From NCBI GenBank assembly GCA_964527215.1, contig CAZGNZ010000015.1:28711-92710 (forward strand): a stretch of DNA of 64,000 nt, in the 5' to 3' direction. This document shows, piece after piece, positions 45,129-55,163 of this stretch (position 1 is the first letter of the stretch; every line of letters begins with the position of its first letter). The notes under the pieces are model-generated. The model was given only the letters and a program-made list of their open reading frames with translations, was not told the DNA's origin and made no database searches. Origin of the DNA: CAZGNZ01 sp964527215 (GTDB lineage Bacteria > Fidelibacterota > Marinisomatia > SCGC-AAA003-L08 > JACNLC01). Position numbers and translations under genes: made by a program.

Positions 45129-45465
45129 AATTGCAATGACAACTCAAAATGATTTAAAGGAAGACATTCCGGCCTTTAAGTCCGGTGACACGGTCTCCGT
45201 TGGTGTAAAAGTCGTTGAAGGAAACCGCTCACGTGTGCAGGCCTTTGAAGGTGTCGTTATTGCCATTTCCGCCGGTCATGCCCTCGACAAAACATTCACT
45301 GTACGAAAAGTCTCCAATGGGGTTGGTGTCGAACGTATTTTCCCGATGCACTCTCCCGTCATCGATTTTGTAAAAGTCGTCCGACGCGGGAAAGTCCGTC
45401 GTGCAAAACTGTATTATCTGAGGAAACGCCGCGGAAAATCCGCCAGAATCAAAGAACAAAGATAA
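45121..45465 (+). CDS. rplS: 50S ribosomal protein L19
   Basis: 114 aa. FKSGDTVSVGVKVVEG, RVQAFEGVVIA and KLYYLRKRRGKSARIKE are L19 signatures. The longer frame from 44872 lies inside trmD; the start is ATG 45121, which shares 8 nt with the trmD stop. A terminator follows within 21 nt. Confidence 0.96.
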   Translation: MDKIAMTTQNDLKEDIPAFKSGDTVSVGVKVVEGNRSRVQAFEGVVIAISAGHALDKTFTVRKVSNGVGVERIFPMHSPVIDFVKVVRRGKVRRAKLYYLRKRRGKSARIKEQR

Positions 45466-45485
45466 TCTGTTTCCAATACAATTCA

Positions 45486-45517
45486 GGCTCCTGTTCCACC
45501 CGGACAGGAGCCTTTTT
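45486..45517 (+). terminator. rho-independent terminator after rplS
   Basis: Perfect 9-bp stem GGCTCCTGT/ACAGGAGCC with a 9-nt loop followed by TTTTT. It closes the ffh-rplS operon. Confidence 0.93.
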
Positions 45518-45601
45518 GGTATTTGGCCATCCGGTTTCCGGGTACAGACCGCCAGTCCGGATATTTGACACCCCCTTCAATTTCAATGAATCGAGGATAA
45601 A

Positions 45602-46747
45602 CTGAATCAAAACCGAAGTATACTAATTACTACCGTTATCGGCCATGCCCTGGTCCACAGTATTACCCTGGTATATCCGGCAATTATGGTGGTTCTGCGG
45701 TCCGAATTCGAGGTGAACCTGATACAGCTCGGGGAGCTGGGAACCATTCAGTTCGCTTTTTTCGGGCTGGGTGCATTTCCTGCCGGATGGCTGGTGGACC
45801 GTATCGGATCAAGATGGGTGATGCTGCTGTATTTTATCGGTCTGATATTTTCTTCCGCTGTCATATCCCTTTCCGCCAGTTTTACCCAGCTGGCTATAGG
45901 CCTCGGTCTGCTGGGATTGTTCTCCGGGCTGTATCATCCCTCCGGGCTGAACCTGATCAGCCGCACCCGCCGCCTAAGCCAGAATATGGGATATCACGGC
46001 ATTTCAGGAAGCATCGGACTTACTGCCGGACCATTGCTGGGCGGCATCATCTCCGGTCTGTGGGACTGGCGGCTGGCCTATCTGATTCCGGGAGCAGCGG
46101 CCGTTTTTGGTGCATTCTATACCTTTTTCAAGATTGAACCGGATCACCCGCAGAAATCCGGCACTCACCATACTCCCTTCCGCCTGAATTCCGCTCACTG
46201 GATTATTTTCGTCGTGTCCGCCCTGTGGGGATTTGCCCATCACGGCCTGTTTAATTTTCTGCCGCTTTACTTCACGGAATCCGTGGCCTGGGATATTGAC
46301 CCCGGCACCAAGGGCGGCCTCCTGACTGCATTTGTCCTGATTCTGGGTGTCGCCGGACAAATGGCAGGCGGAAGACTGGGAGCGGCTGTCCCGAGAGTCA
46401 AGCTGTTCCCATGGGTTGTGGGACTGAATATTCCGCTGCTCATCGTCATGGGATTCACGGACGGTATTCCTCTCATTCTCATCGTTGGGCTGCTGGGTGC
46501 CGTCAATTTTACCTATCAGCCGGTGAACAACAGTCTCATCGCGGATTTTACCCGTTCCGGCAGCCGGGGGATGGTGTACGGCATCTCCTCCGGACTGGGA
46601 TTTGGTGTCGGCTCTCTGGCGGCAACTGCCGGCGGCTACGTCGGAGAATATCTGGACTTGAACCTTATCTTTCCCCTGCTTTCCATTGTTCTGCTCCCGG
46701 CAGTATTGTTATCTTTTATGTTGATGCGAATGAAAGCATTTCAATGA
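45602..46747 (+). CDS. MFS transporter, probable CTG start
   Basis: 381 aa with about 12 TM helices; GWLVDRIGSRW is the major-facilitator loop 2-3 motif. The first ATG (45686) would cut into TM1. Upstream the frame is open to a stop at 45587 and encodes a hydrophobic HALVHSITLVYPAIM segment completing TM1. The only initiation site there is CTG 45602, with GAGG exactly 5 nt before it. The fosmidomycin-resistance-like or nitrate/oligosaccharide MFS groups are possible; the substrate is unknown. It lies 26 nt before selA. Confidence 0.82.
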   Translation: MNQNRSILITTVIGHALVHSITLVYPAIMVVLRSEFEVNLIQLGELGTIQFAFFGLGAFPAGWLVDRIGSRWVMLLYFIGLIFSSAVISLSASFTQLAIGLGLLGLFSGLYHPSGLNLISRTRRLSQNMGYHGISGSIGLTAGPLLGGIISGLWDWRLAYLIPGAAAVFGAFYTFFKIEPDHPQKSGTHHTPFRLNSAHWIIFVVSALWGFAHHGLFNFLPLYFTESVAWDIDPGTKGGLLTAFVLILGVAGQMAGGRLGAAVPRVKLFPWVVGLNIPLLIVMGFTDGIPLILIVGLLGAVNFTYQPVNNSLIADFTRSGSRGMVYGISSGLGFGVGSLAATAGGYVGEYLDLNLIFPLLSIVLLPAVLLSFMLMRMKAFQ

Positions 46748-46773
46748 TTTACATTTAACCTTTGTCCATCATC

Positions 46774-48162
46774 ATGAAACAAGATCAAAAGCATTTATTC
46801 CAGCAAATTCCTTCAGTGGATGATTTGATTCAGGAATTTGACCGCACGCCCCCCCCCATACCGCGAAATCTGCTCCTGAGATTGATTCGTGAGAGCCTGA
46901 AAGAAGTGCGCCAAGCCATTCTCGACGGCGAACTGATAACCGGTATTCGTACTCATACCATAAATCTGGTAAATTCGAAAGCCTCATCTGCGAAATCAAC
47001 CGTCCGCAAAGTCATTAACGGCACCGGTATTGTTCTGCACACCGGACTGGGACGGGCGCCCCAGGGGAATGAAATCTGGTCGGAAGTGCTGCCGAAGGTC
47101 ACCGGTTATACCAATATCGAACTCAACCTTTCAGACGGAAAACGCGGTGAGCGCTATCATCACACTTCAGATGTTCTGAATACTTTGACCGGAGCGGAAG
47201 CATCTCTGGCTGTGAACAACAACGCCGCTGCTGTTCTTCTGATGCTCAATTCGCTGGCTGAAAACCGGGATGTCATTATCAGTCGTGGGCAGCAGGTTGA
47301 AATCGGCGGATCCTTCCGCATACCCGATGTCATTCGGAAATCGGGCTGCCGGATGGTGGAAGTGGGTACCACCAACAAAACCCACCGCAAGGATTACGAA
47401 CAGGCACTGAACGCATCTACCGGAGCAGTTTTGGTGGCTCACCCAAGCAACTACCGGATATCCGGTTTCACGCAGTCGGTTCCTATCAGTGCACTCTCTG
47501 AGTTATGCCGCGGTGCCGGCATTCCTCTCATTGTGGATCTGGGCAGCGGTGCCATCCCTGACCTCCCCGGTTTTCAACTGCCGGACGAACCGCAGGTGCA
47601 CAAGTTTTTTGATGACGGTGCGGATGTGGTGTCGTTCAGCGGTGACAAACTGCTGGGCGGACCGCAGGCTGGCATAATCTGCGGATCTGCTGAAATGATT
47701 CGAAAAATCCACAAAAACGCCCTGTACCGTGCACTCCGGCTGGACAAAACCATGATTGCCCTGCTGGATGCAGCCATCCGAACCTTCTATTCAGCGCGCC
47801 GCTTCTCGGAAAAAAATCTGGCCCTGACGCTGTTAACGCGGAGCCAGGCCCGGCTGCGAACCCTGGGGAATTCAATTCTGGATCAGCTGGGACCGGACAT
47901 CTGCTCGGTATATGATCTCTGCCTGACGGACTCCCAGGTCCAGGTCGGCAGCGGTTCCCTCCCCACAGAAACCATTCCCAGCATGGCAATTCAGTTCTGC
48001 GGCAGTATTAAGTCCGCCGATGAACTGGCCCGCCGTTTTCGGGAAGCTTCAATCCCGGTGGTCGGCTACATCCATGAAAACACCTACTGCATTGACCTGA
48101 AAGCAGTACCCGACTTTGATATTCCGTATCTCATCCAGGCAATGAAAGAGGTACTGGCATGA
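46774..48162 (+). CDS. selA: L-seryl-tRNA(Sec) selenium transferase SelA
   Basis: 462 aa PLP enzyme that turns Ser-tRNA(Sec) into Sec-tRNA(Sec) using selenophosphate. The PLP lysine lies in SFSGDKLLGGPQAG; INGTGIVLHTGLGRAP and VNNNAAAVLLMLNSLA are family motifs. I use ATG 46774 instead of TTG 46762 four codons earlier. It overlaps selB by 4 nt. No selC or selD appears in the window. Confidence 0.96.
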   Translation: MKQDQKHLFQQIPSVDDLIQEFDRTPPPIPRNLLLRLIRESLKEVRQAILDGELITGIRTHTINLVNSKASSAKSTVRKVINGTGIVLHTGLGRAPQGNEIWSEVLPKVTGYTNIELNLSDGKRGERYHHTSDVLNTLTGAEASLAVNNNAAAVLLMLNSLAENRDVIISRGQQVEIGGSFRIPDVIRKSGCRMVEVGTTNKTHRKDYEQALNASTGAVLVAHPSNYRISGFTQSVPISALSELCRGAGIPLIVDLGSGAIPDLPGFQLPDEPQVHKFFDDGADVVSFSGDKLLGGPQAGIICGSAEMIRKIHKNALYRALRLDKTMIALLDAAIRTFYSARRFSEKNLALTLLTRSQARLRTLGNSILDQLGPDICSVYDLCLTDSQVQVGSGSLPTETIPSMAIQFCGSIKSADELARRFREASIPVVGYIHENTYCIDLKAVPDFDIPYLIQAMKEVLA

Positions 48163-50030
48163 GTCAGGTGGTCGTGGGTCTGGCCGGACATATCGATCAT
48201 GGAAAAACCGCTGTGGTTCAGGCACTGACCGGTATCAACACGGACCGTCTGGATGAAGAAATTCGACGGGGAATGACCATCGATATCGGGTTTGCCTTCC
48301 TGACTGATGAAATTACACTCATTGATGTACCCGGTCATGAAAAATTTGTAAAGAACATGATGACCGGCGTCAGTTCCGTGGATGCAGCCATTCTGGTGAT
48401 CGCTGCAGACGACGGGGTCATGCCCCAGACACGGGAGCATTTTGACATCCTCAAACTGCTGGATGTAAAAGTGGGCTGTGTTGCCTTGAACAAAATTGAT
48501 CTGGCTGATGAGGAATGGCTCGAGCTGGTTGAAATGGACATCCATGATCTTCTGGAAGGTTCGTTTCTGGAGAACGCACCGGTGGTTCGGGTCAGTGCGG
48601 TTCAGAATAAGGGGTTTGATAAACTGCGGGAAACCGTGCTGGATATGTGCAGCCGTGTGCCGGAAAAATCCGATCGGGGAATGTTCCGGCTGTCCATCGA
48701 CCGAGTATTCTCGATGAAGGGATTTGGTACGGTTGCCACAGGTACCGTGGCCGGAGGTTCTGCAGGTACCGGTGATCAAATTGAACTGCTTCCAGGACAT
48801 AAAACCGCAAAAATACGGAATTTGCAGTCGCACGGAAATTCAGTGGAACATATCAGTCTGGGGGATCGGGCTGCGGTGAATCTTCAGGGGATTGAAAAAT
48901 CAGAGCTGGTCCGCGGGTGCCAATTGTCAACACCGGGGTATTTCACCACCGTCAGCCAGTTTGCCGCGAAGGTGAATCTCCTCACGAATACCCAGAAACC
49001 CATCAAGCAGAATCAGCGGCTGAGAATCCATGTCGGAACCCAGGAGGTTATTGGCCGGATTTCAATTGTGGACGATAAATATATCCATCCCGGTAGCGAA
49101 GCTTCGGCTGTATTCAGGCTGGAAAAAGATATTGTCGCCGCCTGGAACGACCGCTTCATTCTGCGCACTTTCTCACCGATACTGACCATCGGCGGCGGTC
49201 AGGTGCTGGATATCGGGATTTCAGGAAAATGGAAAACTGTCAGGGCGAAAACCCGAACGCTTTATCAAGGATCGCCCGAAGATCAGCTGGGAATTATCAT
49301 CAATGACTCTCCTGCACAGCCGATGCGTCAGCAGGAGCTTCCCATTCGTCTGGGACTGACACTGTCAAAAATTGAAGAACTGAAAAACCGGGATCCCGAT
49401 CTGAGGTGGATGGAATACAAAGGCGAAAAGTGGCTCGTTTCGGTTCGGGAAATTCGGCAGCTGCAGACACGCATTCTGGATTACCTCAGCGGATTTCATC
49501 AGAAAAACCGTTTTCGGCAAGGCGTACAGCGAGAAGAAATTCGGCAGCATATTCAGGGAAATGACCGGTTTATCGAAGCGCTGCTGCTTGAGCTGGAAAA
49601 ACTGAACCGAATTCAGCGCACCGGTGAATTCTGGTCACTGCCCGGACACTCCGTCCAGCTGAGCAAAGAAGAACAAAAGACTCTGGATTCCTTGCTGGAC
49701 ATCCTTGAAAAGGAAGGCTTTTCATCCTCCAGTCTGGATGAACTCAGCCGCAGAATGCACAAAACCGTCCCGAATATCAGAATCCTGCTTGAGACAGCAG
49801 AGCAAAAAGGAGATCTGATTCGAGTGGAAGGCAATCTGATGTTCACAGCCGGCAATTTTGAAAAACTGAAACAGAAAGTATTGAATCACTTCAAGACGAA
49901 CGATGAACTGAGCGTACCTGTGTTCAAAGATCTGGCTGAAACCACCCGAAAGTATGCTGTTCCGCTGCTGGAGTATCTGGATAAACAGAAAATTACCTAT
50001 CGGGCCGGCAACGTACGGAAACTGGTTTAA
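48159..50030 (+). CDS. selB: selenocysteine-specific elongation factor SelB
   Basis: 623 aa. The GTPase domain has GHIDHGKTAVVQ, DVPGHEKFV and NKID; elongation-factor domains 2 and 3 follow; the C-terminal ~250 residues are winged helices that read the SECIS hairpin. It delivers Sec-tRNA(Sec) to UGA. The pairing with selA shows this organism makes selenoproteins. None is encoded in this window as far as I can see. Confidence 0.97.
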   Translation: MSQVVVGLAGHIDHGKTAVVQALTGINTDRLDEEIRRGMTIDIGFAFLTDEITLIDVPGHEKFVKNMMTGVSSVDAAILVIAADDGVMPQTREHFDILKLLDVKVGCVALNKIDLADEEWLELVEMDIHDLLEGSFLENAPVVRVSAVQNKGFDKLRETVLDMCSRVPEKSDRGMFRLSIDRVFSMKGFGTVATGTVAGGSAGTGDQIELLPGHKTAKIRNLQSHGNSVEHISLGDRAAVNLQGIEKSELVRGCQLSTPGYFTTVSQFAAKVNLLTNTQKPIKQNQRLRIHVGTQEVIGRISIVDDKYIHPGSEASAVFRLEKDIVAAWNDRFILRTFSPILTIGGGQVLDIGISGKWKTVRAKTRTLYQGSPEDQLGIIINDSPAQPMRQQELPIRLGLTLSKIEELKNRDPDLRWMEYKGEKWLVSVREIRQLQTRILDYLSGFHQKNRFRQGVQREEIRQHIQGNDRFIEALLLELEKLNRIQRTGEFWSLPGHSVQLSKEEQKTLDSLLDILEKEGFSSSSLDELSRRMHKTVPNIRILLETAEQKGDLIRVEGNLMFTAGNFEKLKQKVLNHFKTNDELSVPVFKDLAETTRKYAVPLLEYLDKQKITYRAGNVRKLV

Positions 50031-50036
50031 AACAGG

Positions 50037-52625
50037 ATGAGCAGTAAAGGTCAGACCCCCGTCATGCGTCAGTTCTGGGAGGCAAAAAAAGCCCATCCCA
50101 ACACACTGATGCTGTTCCGTATGGGAGATTTTTACGAAACATTTGATAAAGATGCCCTCACTGCTTCGAATATCCTCGGAATTACCCTCACCAAACGTGC
50201 AAACGGAGCAGCAGCTTCGGTCCCGCTGGCTGGATTCCCCCACCATGCACTGGATCAGTATCTGCATAAACTGCTGAAAGCGGGGCACCGTGTTGCCATC
50301 TGCGAACAAGTTGAAGATCCAAAGCTGGCCAAAGGAATTGTAAAGCGTGAAGTGGTGGAAGTGGTCTCACCGGGTACTGCCCTTTCTGAGAGGTATCTCG
50401 ATCAGCGTGAAAACAATTTTCTGGCCAGTGTTCATTTTGGTAAATCACATTTCGGTCTCGCGCTTCTGGATCATTCCACAGGAGAATTCCTGACGGGAGA
50501 ATGGCCTATCCCGATGCTTTCCAACATTATCCGTCAGTTCAAACCGGCGGAAATCCTGGTTTCGGAAGATCATAGCAGTCAGCTGAATACCCTTCAGCAA
50601 ACCGCTGGAATTCTAGTAACCCCCTGGGCAGGGTGGATTTTCGATCATCACAGTGCATATTCCCGACTGACAGAACAGTTCGGCACTTCCAATCTGAAGG
50701 GATTTGGAATCGAAGAGCTGAATCTGGGTATTTCCGCTGCCGGCGGTGCACTGGAATATGTGAGTGAAAATTTTAAAGGACGCACCCAGCATATTACGCG
50801 CATTGCCAAGGTGATGGACGATGGTATCCTGGGGCTGGACTCCCATACGGTACGGAATCTTGAGCTTTTTCAATCACTGGCCAGTCAGGGCGTCCACGGT
50901 ACACTGATCAGTGTTCTGGATCAAACCACAACCTCCATGGGCAGCCGAATGCTGAAGCAGTGGCTGAAGCGTCCCCTGGCAGATCAGGATCAGATCAATA
51001 CACGGCTGGACCGGGTGGAAGAGTTGCTGAACGATTCTGACCTGTGTGATGATGTCCGCCGCGGAATGCGGGGAATATCCGATCTGGACCGAATAATCAG
51101 CCGTCTTTCTGCCGGTCGTGCCACTCCCCGCGATGTGGTTCAGCTGGGGTTTTCTCTGGAACAGATTCCGGTTTATCAAAATTTGTTTACTTCAAATCAG
51201 CCAGCCCTGAACGAACTCACCGGCCGCTTCAGGGACACAGTCAGCTCAGCCGAGGAAATCCGGAGAACCCTGCGTGAGGACCCGCCGGCCCAGACAGCAA
51301 AAGGCGGCTATATTGCTGATGGATTTTCACCGGAACTGGATGAACTGCGGGAACTTTCGCGGGATGCCTCCCAATGGATTGTACGGTACCAGCTTGAAGA
51401 ACAGGAAAAAACCGGGATACCCAGTCTGAAGGTGGGGTTCAATAAAGTATTCGGATACTATATTGAAGTAACCAAAACCCATCAGGAAAAAGTGCCTGAA
51501 AGCTATATTCGAAAGCAAACCCTGGTGAACTCCGAAAGGTATTTCACGCCGGAGCTGAAAGAATACGAGGATAAAATTCTGACAGCCGAGGAGCGCATCG
51601 TCACCATTGAAGCAGGGATTTTCGCAGCGCTGCAAAACCAAATCATGTCGCAGGCCGGAGACATTCAGCACAATGCCCGAATTCTGGCCCGACTGGATAT
51701 TGCGGCCGCTCTCGCCGAAGCTGCAGGGAAACAGAACTACTGCCGTCCCGTCGTAGAAAACAGCTCGATTCTGGAAGTCACTGACAGCCGTCACCCGGTT
51801 GTTGAAAAGTTACTGCCGGTTGGAGAAAATTTTATTCCCAATGATCTCTCAGCGGATTGCGACAAATTTCAAATCGGTATTATCACAGGTCCGAATATGG
51901 CCGGGAAAAGCACCTTTCTGCGGCAGATCGGATTGCTGGTGGTCATGGCGCAGATCGGATCTTTCATACCGGCCGCATCTGCCCGAATAGGGATTGTGGA
52001 CAAGCTGTTCACCCGGGTGGGTGCCAGCGACAATCTGGCCGGCGGAGAATCCACTTTCCTGGTGGAAATGAACGAAACAGCCAATATATTGAACAATGCC
52101 ACTTCCCGCAGTCTGATAATTCTGGATGAAATCGGACGGGGGACTTCCACCTATGACGGTCTTTCCATAGCCTGGGCTGTTACGGAATATCTTCACAATA
52201 AAAGTTCAGTGGCGGGAAAAACCCTTTTTGCCACGCATTATCACGAGCTTGTGGAACTGGCCGACCAACTTCCCCGGGCATACAATCTGAATGTGGCAGT
52301 TAAGGAATTCGGCAGCAGGGTGGTATTCCTGAGAAAAATCATACCCGGCGGCGCGGACCGCAGTTACGGGATTCATGTGGCGGAAATGGCGGGACTGCCC
52401 CGGCCGGTAGTGGAACGAGCCCACGAAATCCTTCATCAGCTGGATCGCCAGGACGAACACCATCCGGATGTTTCCCTTCAGGTGAATACTGCATCCCAGA
52501 TGAGTCTTTTCGGGACGAATGACTCTGCTCTGCGGGAAGAACTGGACAGCCTGGATGTCAATCAGCTCACACCGATGGAAGCGCTGCTGAAGCTGGATGA
52601 AATAAAAAGGAAGCACGGGCTATGA
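50037..52625 (+). CDS. mutS: DNA mismatch repair protein MutS
   Basis: 862 aa. The mismatch-reading Phe-x-Glu is in MGDFYETF; Walker A is GPNMAGKSTFLRQ, Walker B is ILDEIGRGTSTYDG, and the HTH dimer region follows. The length is typical of MutS1. It starts 6 nt after selB and overlaps the next gene by 4 nt. Confidence 0.97.
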   Translation: MSSKGQTPVMRQFWEAKKAHPNTLMLFRMGDFYETFDKDALTASNILGITLTKRANGAAASVPLAGFPHHALDQYLHKLLKAGHRVAICEQVEDPKLAKGIVKREVVEVVSPGTALSERYLDQRENNFLASVHFGKSHFGLALLDHSTGEFLTGEWPIPMLSNIIRQFKPAEILVSEDHSSQLNTLQQTAGILVTPWAGWIFDHHSAYSRLTEQFGTSNLKGFGIEELNLGISAAGGALEYVSENFKGRTQHITRIAKVMDDGILGLDSHTVRNLELFQSLASQGVHGTLISVLDQTTTSMGSRMLKQWLKRPLADQDQINTRLDRVEELLNDSDLCDDVRRGMRGISDLDRIISRLSAGRATPRDVVQLGFSLEQIPVYQNLFTSNQPALNELTGRFRDTVSSAEEIRRTLREDPPAQTAKGGYIADGFSPELDELRELSRDASQWIVRYQLEEQEKTGIPSLKVGFNKVFGYYIEVTKTHQEKVPESYIRKQTLVNSERYFTPELKEYEDKILTAEERIVTIEAGIFAALQNQIMSQAGDIQHNARILARLDIAAALAEAAGKQNYCRPVVENSSILEVTDSRHPVVEKLLPVGENFIPNDLSADCDKFQIGIITGPNMAGKSTFLRQIGLLVVMAQIGSFIPAASARIGIVDKLFTRVGASDNLAGGESTFLVEMNETANILNNATSRSLIILDEIGRGTSTYDGLSIAWAVTEYLHNKSSVAGKTLFATHYHELVELADQLPRAYNLNVAVKEFGSRVVFLRKIIPGGADRSYGIHVAEMAGLPRPVVERAHEILHQLDRQDEHHPDVSLQVNTASQMSLFGTNDSALREELDSLDVNQLTPMEALLKLDEIKRKHGL

Positions 52626-53638
52626 TCGGATTGAACCGGAGAACCATTCGCGCAGCTGCACTTGCCTGCATCATGTTCGGGACTGCAGGTGCAGTGAAAT
52701 GGTCCACCAACGGACAGGAGTTGTTCCGATTCTCAGGCGACAGCCGGTATCTCGCTCTGGGAGCATCATGCTTCAGCGATGCAGCGGGTGCTTCGGCGAT
52801 TTTCATCAATCCGACAGGAATGGCAGACAGCGAATCACAATCGGAAATTCTGCTTTCATTCACCAATTTATCCACCTTTGATGTTCGGCGAAATACCTTG
52901 GGATACCTGCTGCCCGGGCAGGGTCCAATTCGTTTTGGGCTGGGTGTCATCCAGCGTCGAATTGAAGATATACCAGACACCCGGAATGCCCTGTACTACT
53001 GGGACAGCCAGGGACCTCACCTGAATGCAGATGCCGTCCGCTATTTGTCCCACAATGAACTGGGACTCCTGCTGGCCGGAACAACGGTTTGGCGCAATAT
53101 CCGTCTCGGCTTCGTCCTAAAACCCGTATTTGTTTCCGTTGCAGACCATCATGCGTGGGGACTGGGTGCCGATCTCGCATTAACGGGCACCATGCGTGAA
53201 CATCTGACGTATTCGGTAAAGCTTGAAGATTTTCCAAGCGCTCCTCGTTTTTGGGATTCCGGAGACCGGGAACTGTTTCCGCCCCGAATTAAAGTCGGCG
53301 GTCATTACCGTACCGGTATGCTGACCCTGTTCACCGCTTTTGCAGCCGAACCCGGCACCCGGCTTGAGGATGACAGTCGGGCGTTGAGAATTCTGGGAAC
53401 GGATCTGACGCTTCACGGCGGAATGGAATTGAAGCTTTTCGCACCATTTTCGATCCAGATTGGATCTGCCAGTACATCTCCTTTTTCCGGCGGCTTCAGA
53501 TGGCAAACGGAATCTCTGGATATCCAGTATGCCTGGTCCCGCCGAAACGAATTGTCAGACGGTCCCGATCTGCACCGGATTACCCTGATTTTCAATCCGG
53601 ATCTTTGGTCCGCAGCCGGTTCATATCTGGAGCCGTAA
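52622..53638 (+). CDS. PorV-like outer-membrane beta-barrel protein
   Basis: 338 aa with a signal peptide (ALACIMFGTAGA). The opening RYLALGASCFSDAAGASA followed by FINPTGMAD is the hallmark of the PorV/PorQ (UPF0164) barrel family. The rest alternates in a beta-barrel pattern. In type IX secretion PorV shuttles cargo to the PorU sortase and PorQ has a related role; this paralogue could be either. It overlaps mutS by 4 nt (ATGA). Confidence 0.72.
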   Translation: MIGLNRRTIRAAALACIMFGTAGAVKWSTNGQELFRFSGDSRYLALGASCFSDAAGASAIFINPTGMADSESQSEILLSFTNLSTFDVRRNTLGYLLPGQGPIRFGLGVIQRRIEDIPDTRNALYYWDSQGPHLNADAVRYLSHNELGLLLAGTTVWRNIRLGFVLKPVFVSVADHHAWGLGADLALTGTMREHLTYSVKLEDFPSAPRFWDSGDRELFPPRIKVGGHYRTGMLTLFTAFAAEPGTRLEDDSRALRILGTDLTLHGGMELKLFAPFSIQIGSASTSPFSGGFRWQTESLDIQYAWSRRNELSDGPDLHRITLIFNPDLWSAAGSYLEP

Positions 53639-53709
53639 TACTCAGAAAATTATATATCTTATGGATAATTTATTTATAGTATATTTTGGGCCGTTTACAG
53701 GGATGAATT

Positions 53710-54585
53710 ATGATTGTTAGCATGACGGGATATGGACGAGGGGAAATGACAGACGGCAGCATAACTGTCAGTCTTGAACTGCGAGCACTGAACAGCCGCT
53801 ATCTGGATTACAGCTCGAAACTAGCCAGACAGCTGACACATCTGGACCTTGATGCCCAAAAACTGGTCAAAAAGAAATGCATACGCGGCCGCATGACCCT
53901 GACCGCTTCTGTCAGTTTTGACGGTTCAGCCAACGGCAGACCGATGCTGAATGAATCCCTGCTGACCCATTATCTGGACCTGATTGAAAAAATCCAGCAG
54001 AAAACCCGGCTGGATCACGAAGTTCGTCTCCAGGATCTGCTTATGCTTCCGGATATTTTTCAACCGGACTGCGAACCAGAAAACGATATCATCCGCACCT
54101 TGTTTCTGGATGCACTGACTGCAGCCGTTACTGAACTGACTGCGATGCGCCGGGACGAAGGCGCATCCATACGGAAAGATTTTGAAAAGCGTCTTGCACT
54201 TGTGGATCAACTTGTCGATGATATCAATCAGCATGCGGTCCGCAGCAGATCCGACGAGCTGGAAAAATACCGCTCCAGGATTCAGGATATGTGCGGAGAT
54301 CTTGAGTTGGATGAAAACAGGCTGTATCAGGAAATTGCCATCCTTGCTGAAAAAAGAGATATAACTGAGGAGTTGATCCGTTTAAAAAGCCATATTAAAT
54401 TATATCAGTCATATTATGACGAAGCCGACTATTCTGGAAAGAAATTGAATTTCCTTCTGCAGGAAATGGGCCGGGAGGTTAACACAATCGGTTCAAAAAC
54501 CGACAATGTTAAAATCAGTCATACTGTTGTTTCGATTAAAGATGAATTAGAGAAAATGAGGGAACAGGTTCAAAACATATTATGA
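53710..54585 (+). CDS. yicC: YicC-family endoribonuclease
   Basis: 291 aa. The N-terminal YicC domain begins IVSMTGYGRGE, with ELRALNSRYLD; the C-terminal DUF1732 has DITEELIRLKSHI and KLNFLLQEMGREVNTIGSK. The family is reported to cleave RNA. It heads a block with gmk and rpoZ, a common arrangement. AT-rich DNA with possible promoter elements precedes it (53641-53690). Confidence 0.94.
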   Translation: MIVSMTGYGRGEMTDGSITVSLELRALNSRYLDYSSKLARQLTHLDLDAQKLVKKKCIRGRMTLTASVSFDGSANGRPMLNESLLTHYLDLIEKIQQKTRLDHEVRLQDLLMLPDIFQPDCEPENDIIRTLFLDALTAAVTELTAMRRDEGASIRKDFEKRLALVDQLVDDINQHAVRSRSDELEKYRSRIQDMCGDLELDENRLYQEIAILAEKRDITEELIRLKSHIKLYQSYYDEADYSGKKLNFLLQEMGREVNTIGSKTDNVKISHTVVSIKDELEKMREQVQNIL

Positions 54586-55163
54586 AAACGGGCTTATTGA
54601 TAATTCTTGCTGCGCCGTCCGGGACCGGAAAAAGCACCATTTGCGCAAAACTTCGTGAGCGCAATCCGGACTGGCTGTTCTCTGTGTCTGCCACAACCAG
54701 ACCCCAGCGGGAAAGCGAAGTGGATGGTGTTGATTATATTTTTATGAACGTAGATAAATTCGAACACTATATCAAATTTGGTGATTTTGTTGAATGGGAG
54801 TGGGTCCACGGGAACAAGTACGGCACCCTGATCGGCCCCCTGGAAGATGCCCTGGACAACGGCGACATCTTTCTGTTGGATATAGATGTCAAGGGCGGAA
54901 CCACCATTATGGAAGAATTCCCGGAAGATACGATATCCTTTTTCATTGAGCCGCCCGGCGAAACCCTGCCGGATCAGCTGGAAATACTGGAAGAGCGTTT
55001 AACAAAACGCGGGCAGGATTCAGCAACCATTATCAAGCGGCGTCTGAAACGTTTTGCGCTTGAACTGGAATACAAGGATAAATTCGATCACCATCTGATC
55101 AACGACAATCTGGAGACGGTGGTTGGAGAGGTAGAAAAGATTATTAAGGAGAAAATTAAGTGA
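54582..55163 (+). CDS. gmk: guanylate kinase
   Basis: 193 aa. The P-loop is APSGTGKSTI, the GMP site includes SATTRPQRESEVDGVDY, and the lid is RLTKRGQDS. It phosphorylates GMP to GDP. It overlaps yicC by 4 nt and rpoZ by 4 nt. A link to the rel gene downstream is likely because both act on guanine nucleotides. Confidence 0.97.
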   Translation: MKTGLLIILAAPSGTGKSTICAKLRERNPDWLFSVSATTRPQRESEVDGVDYIFMNVDKFEHYIKFGDFVEWEWVHGNKYGTLIGPLEDALDNGDIFLLDIDVKGGTTIMEEFPEDTISFFIEPPGETLPDQLEILEERLTKRGQDSATIIKRRLKRFALELEYKDKFDHHLINDNLETVVGEVEKIIKEKIK

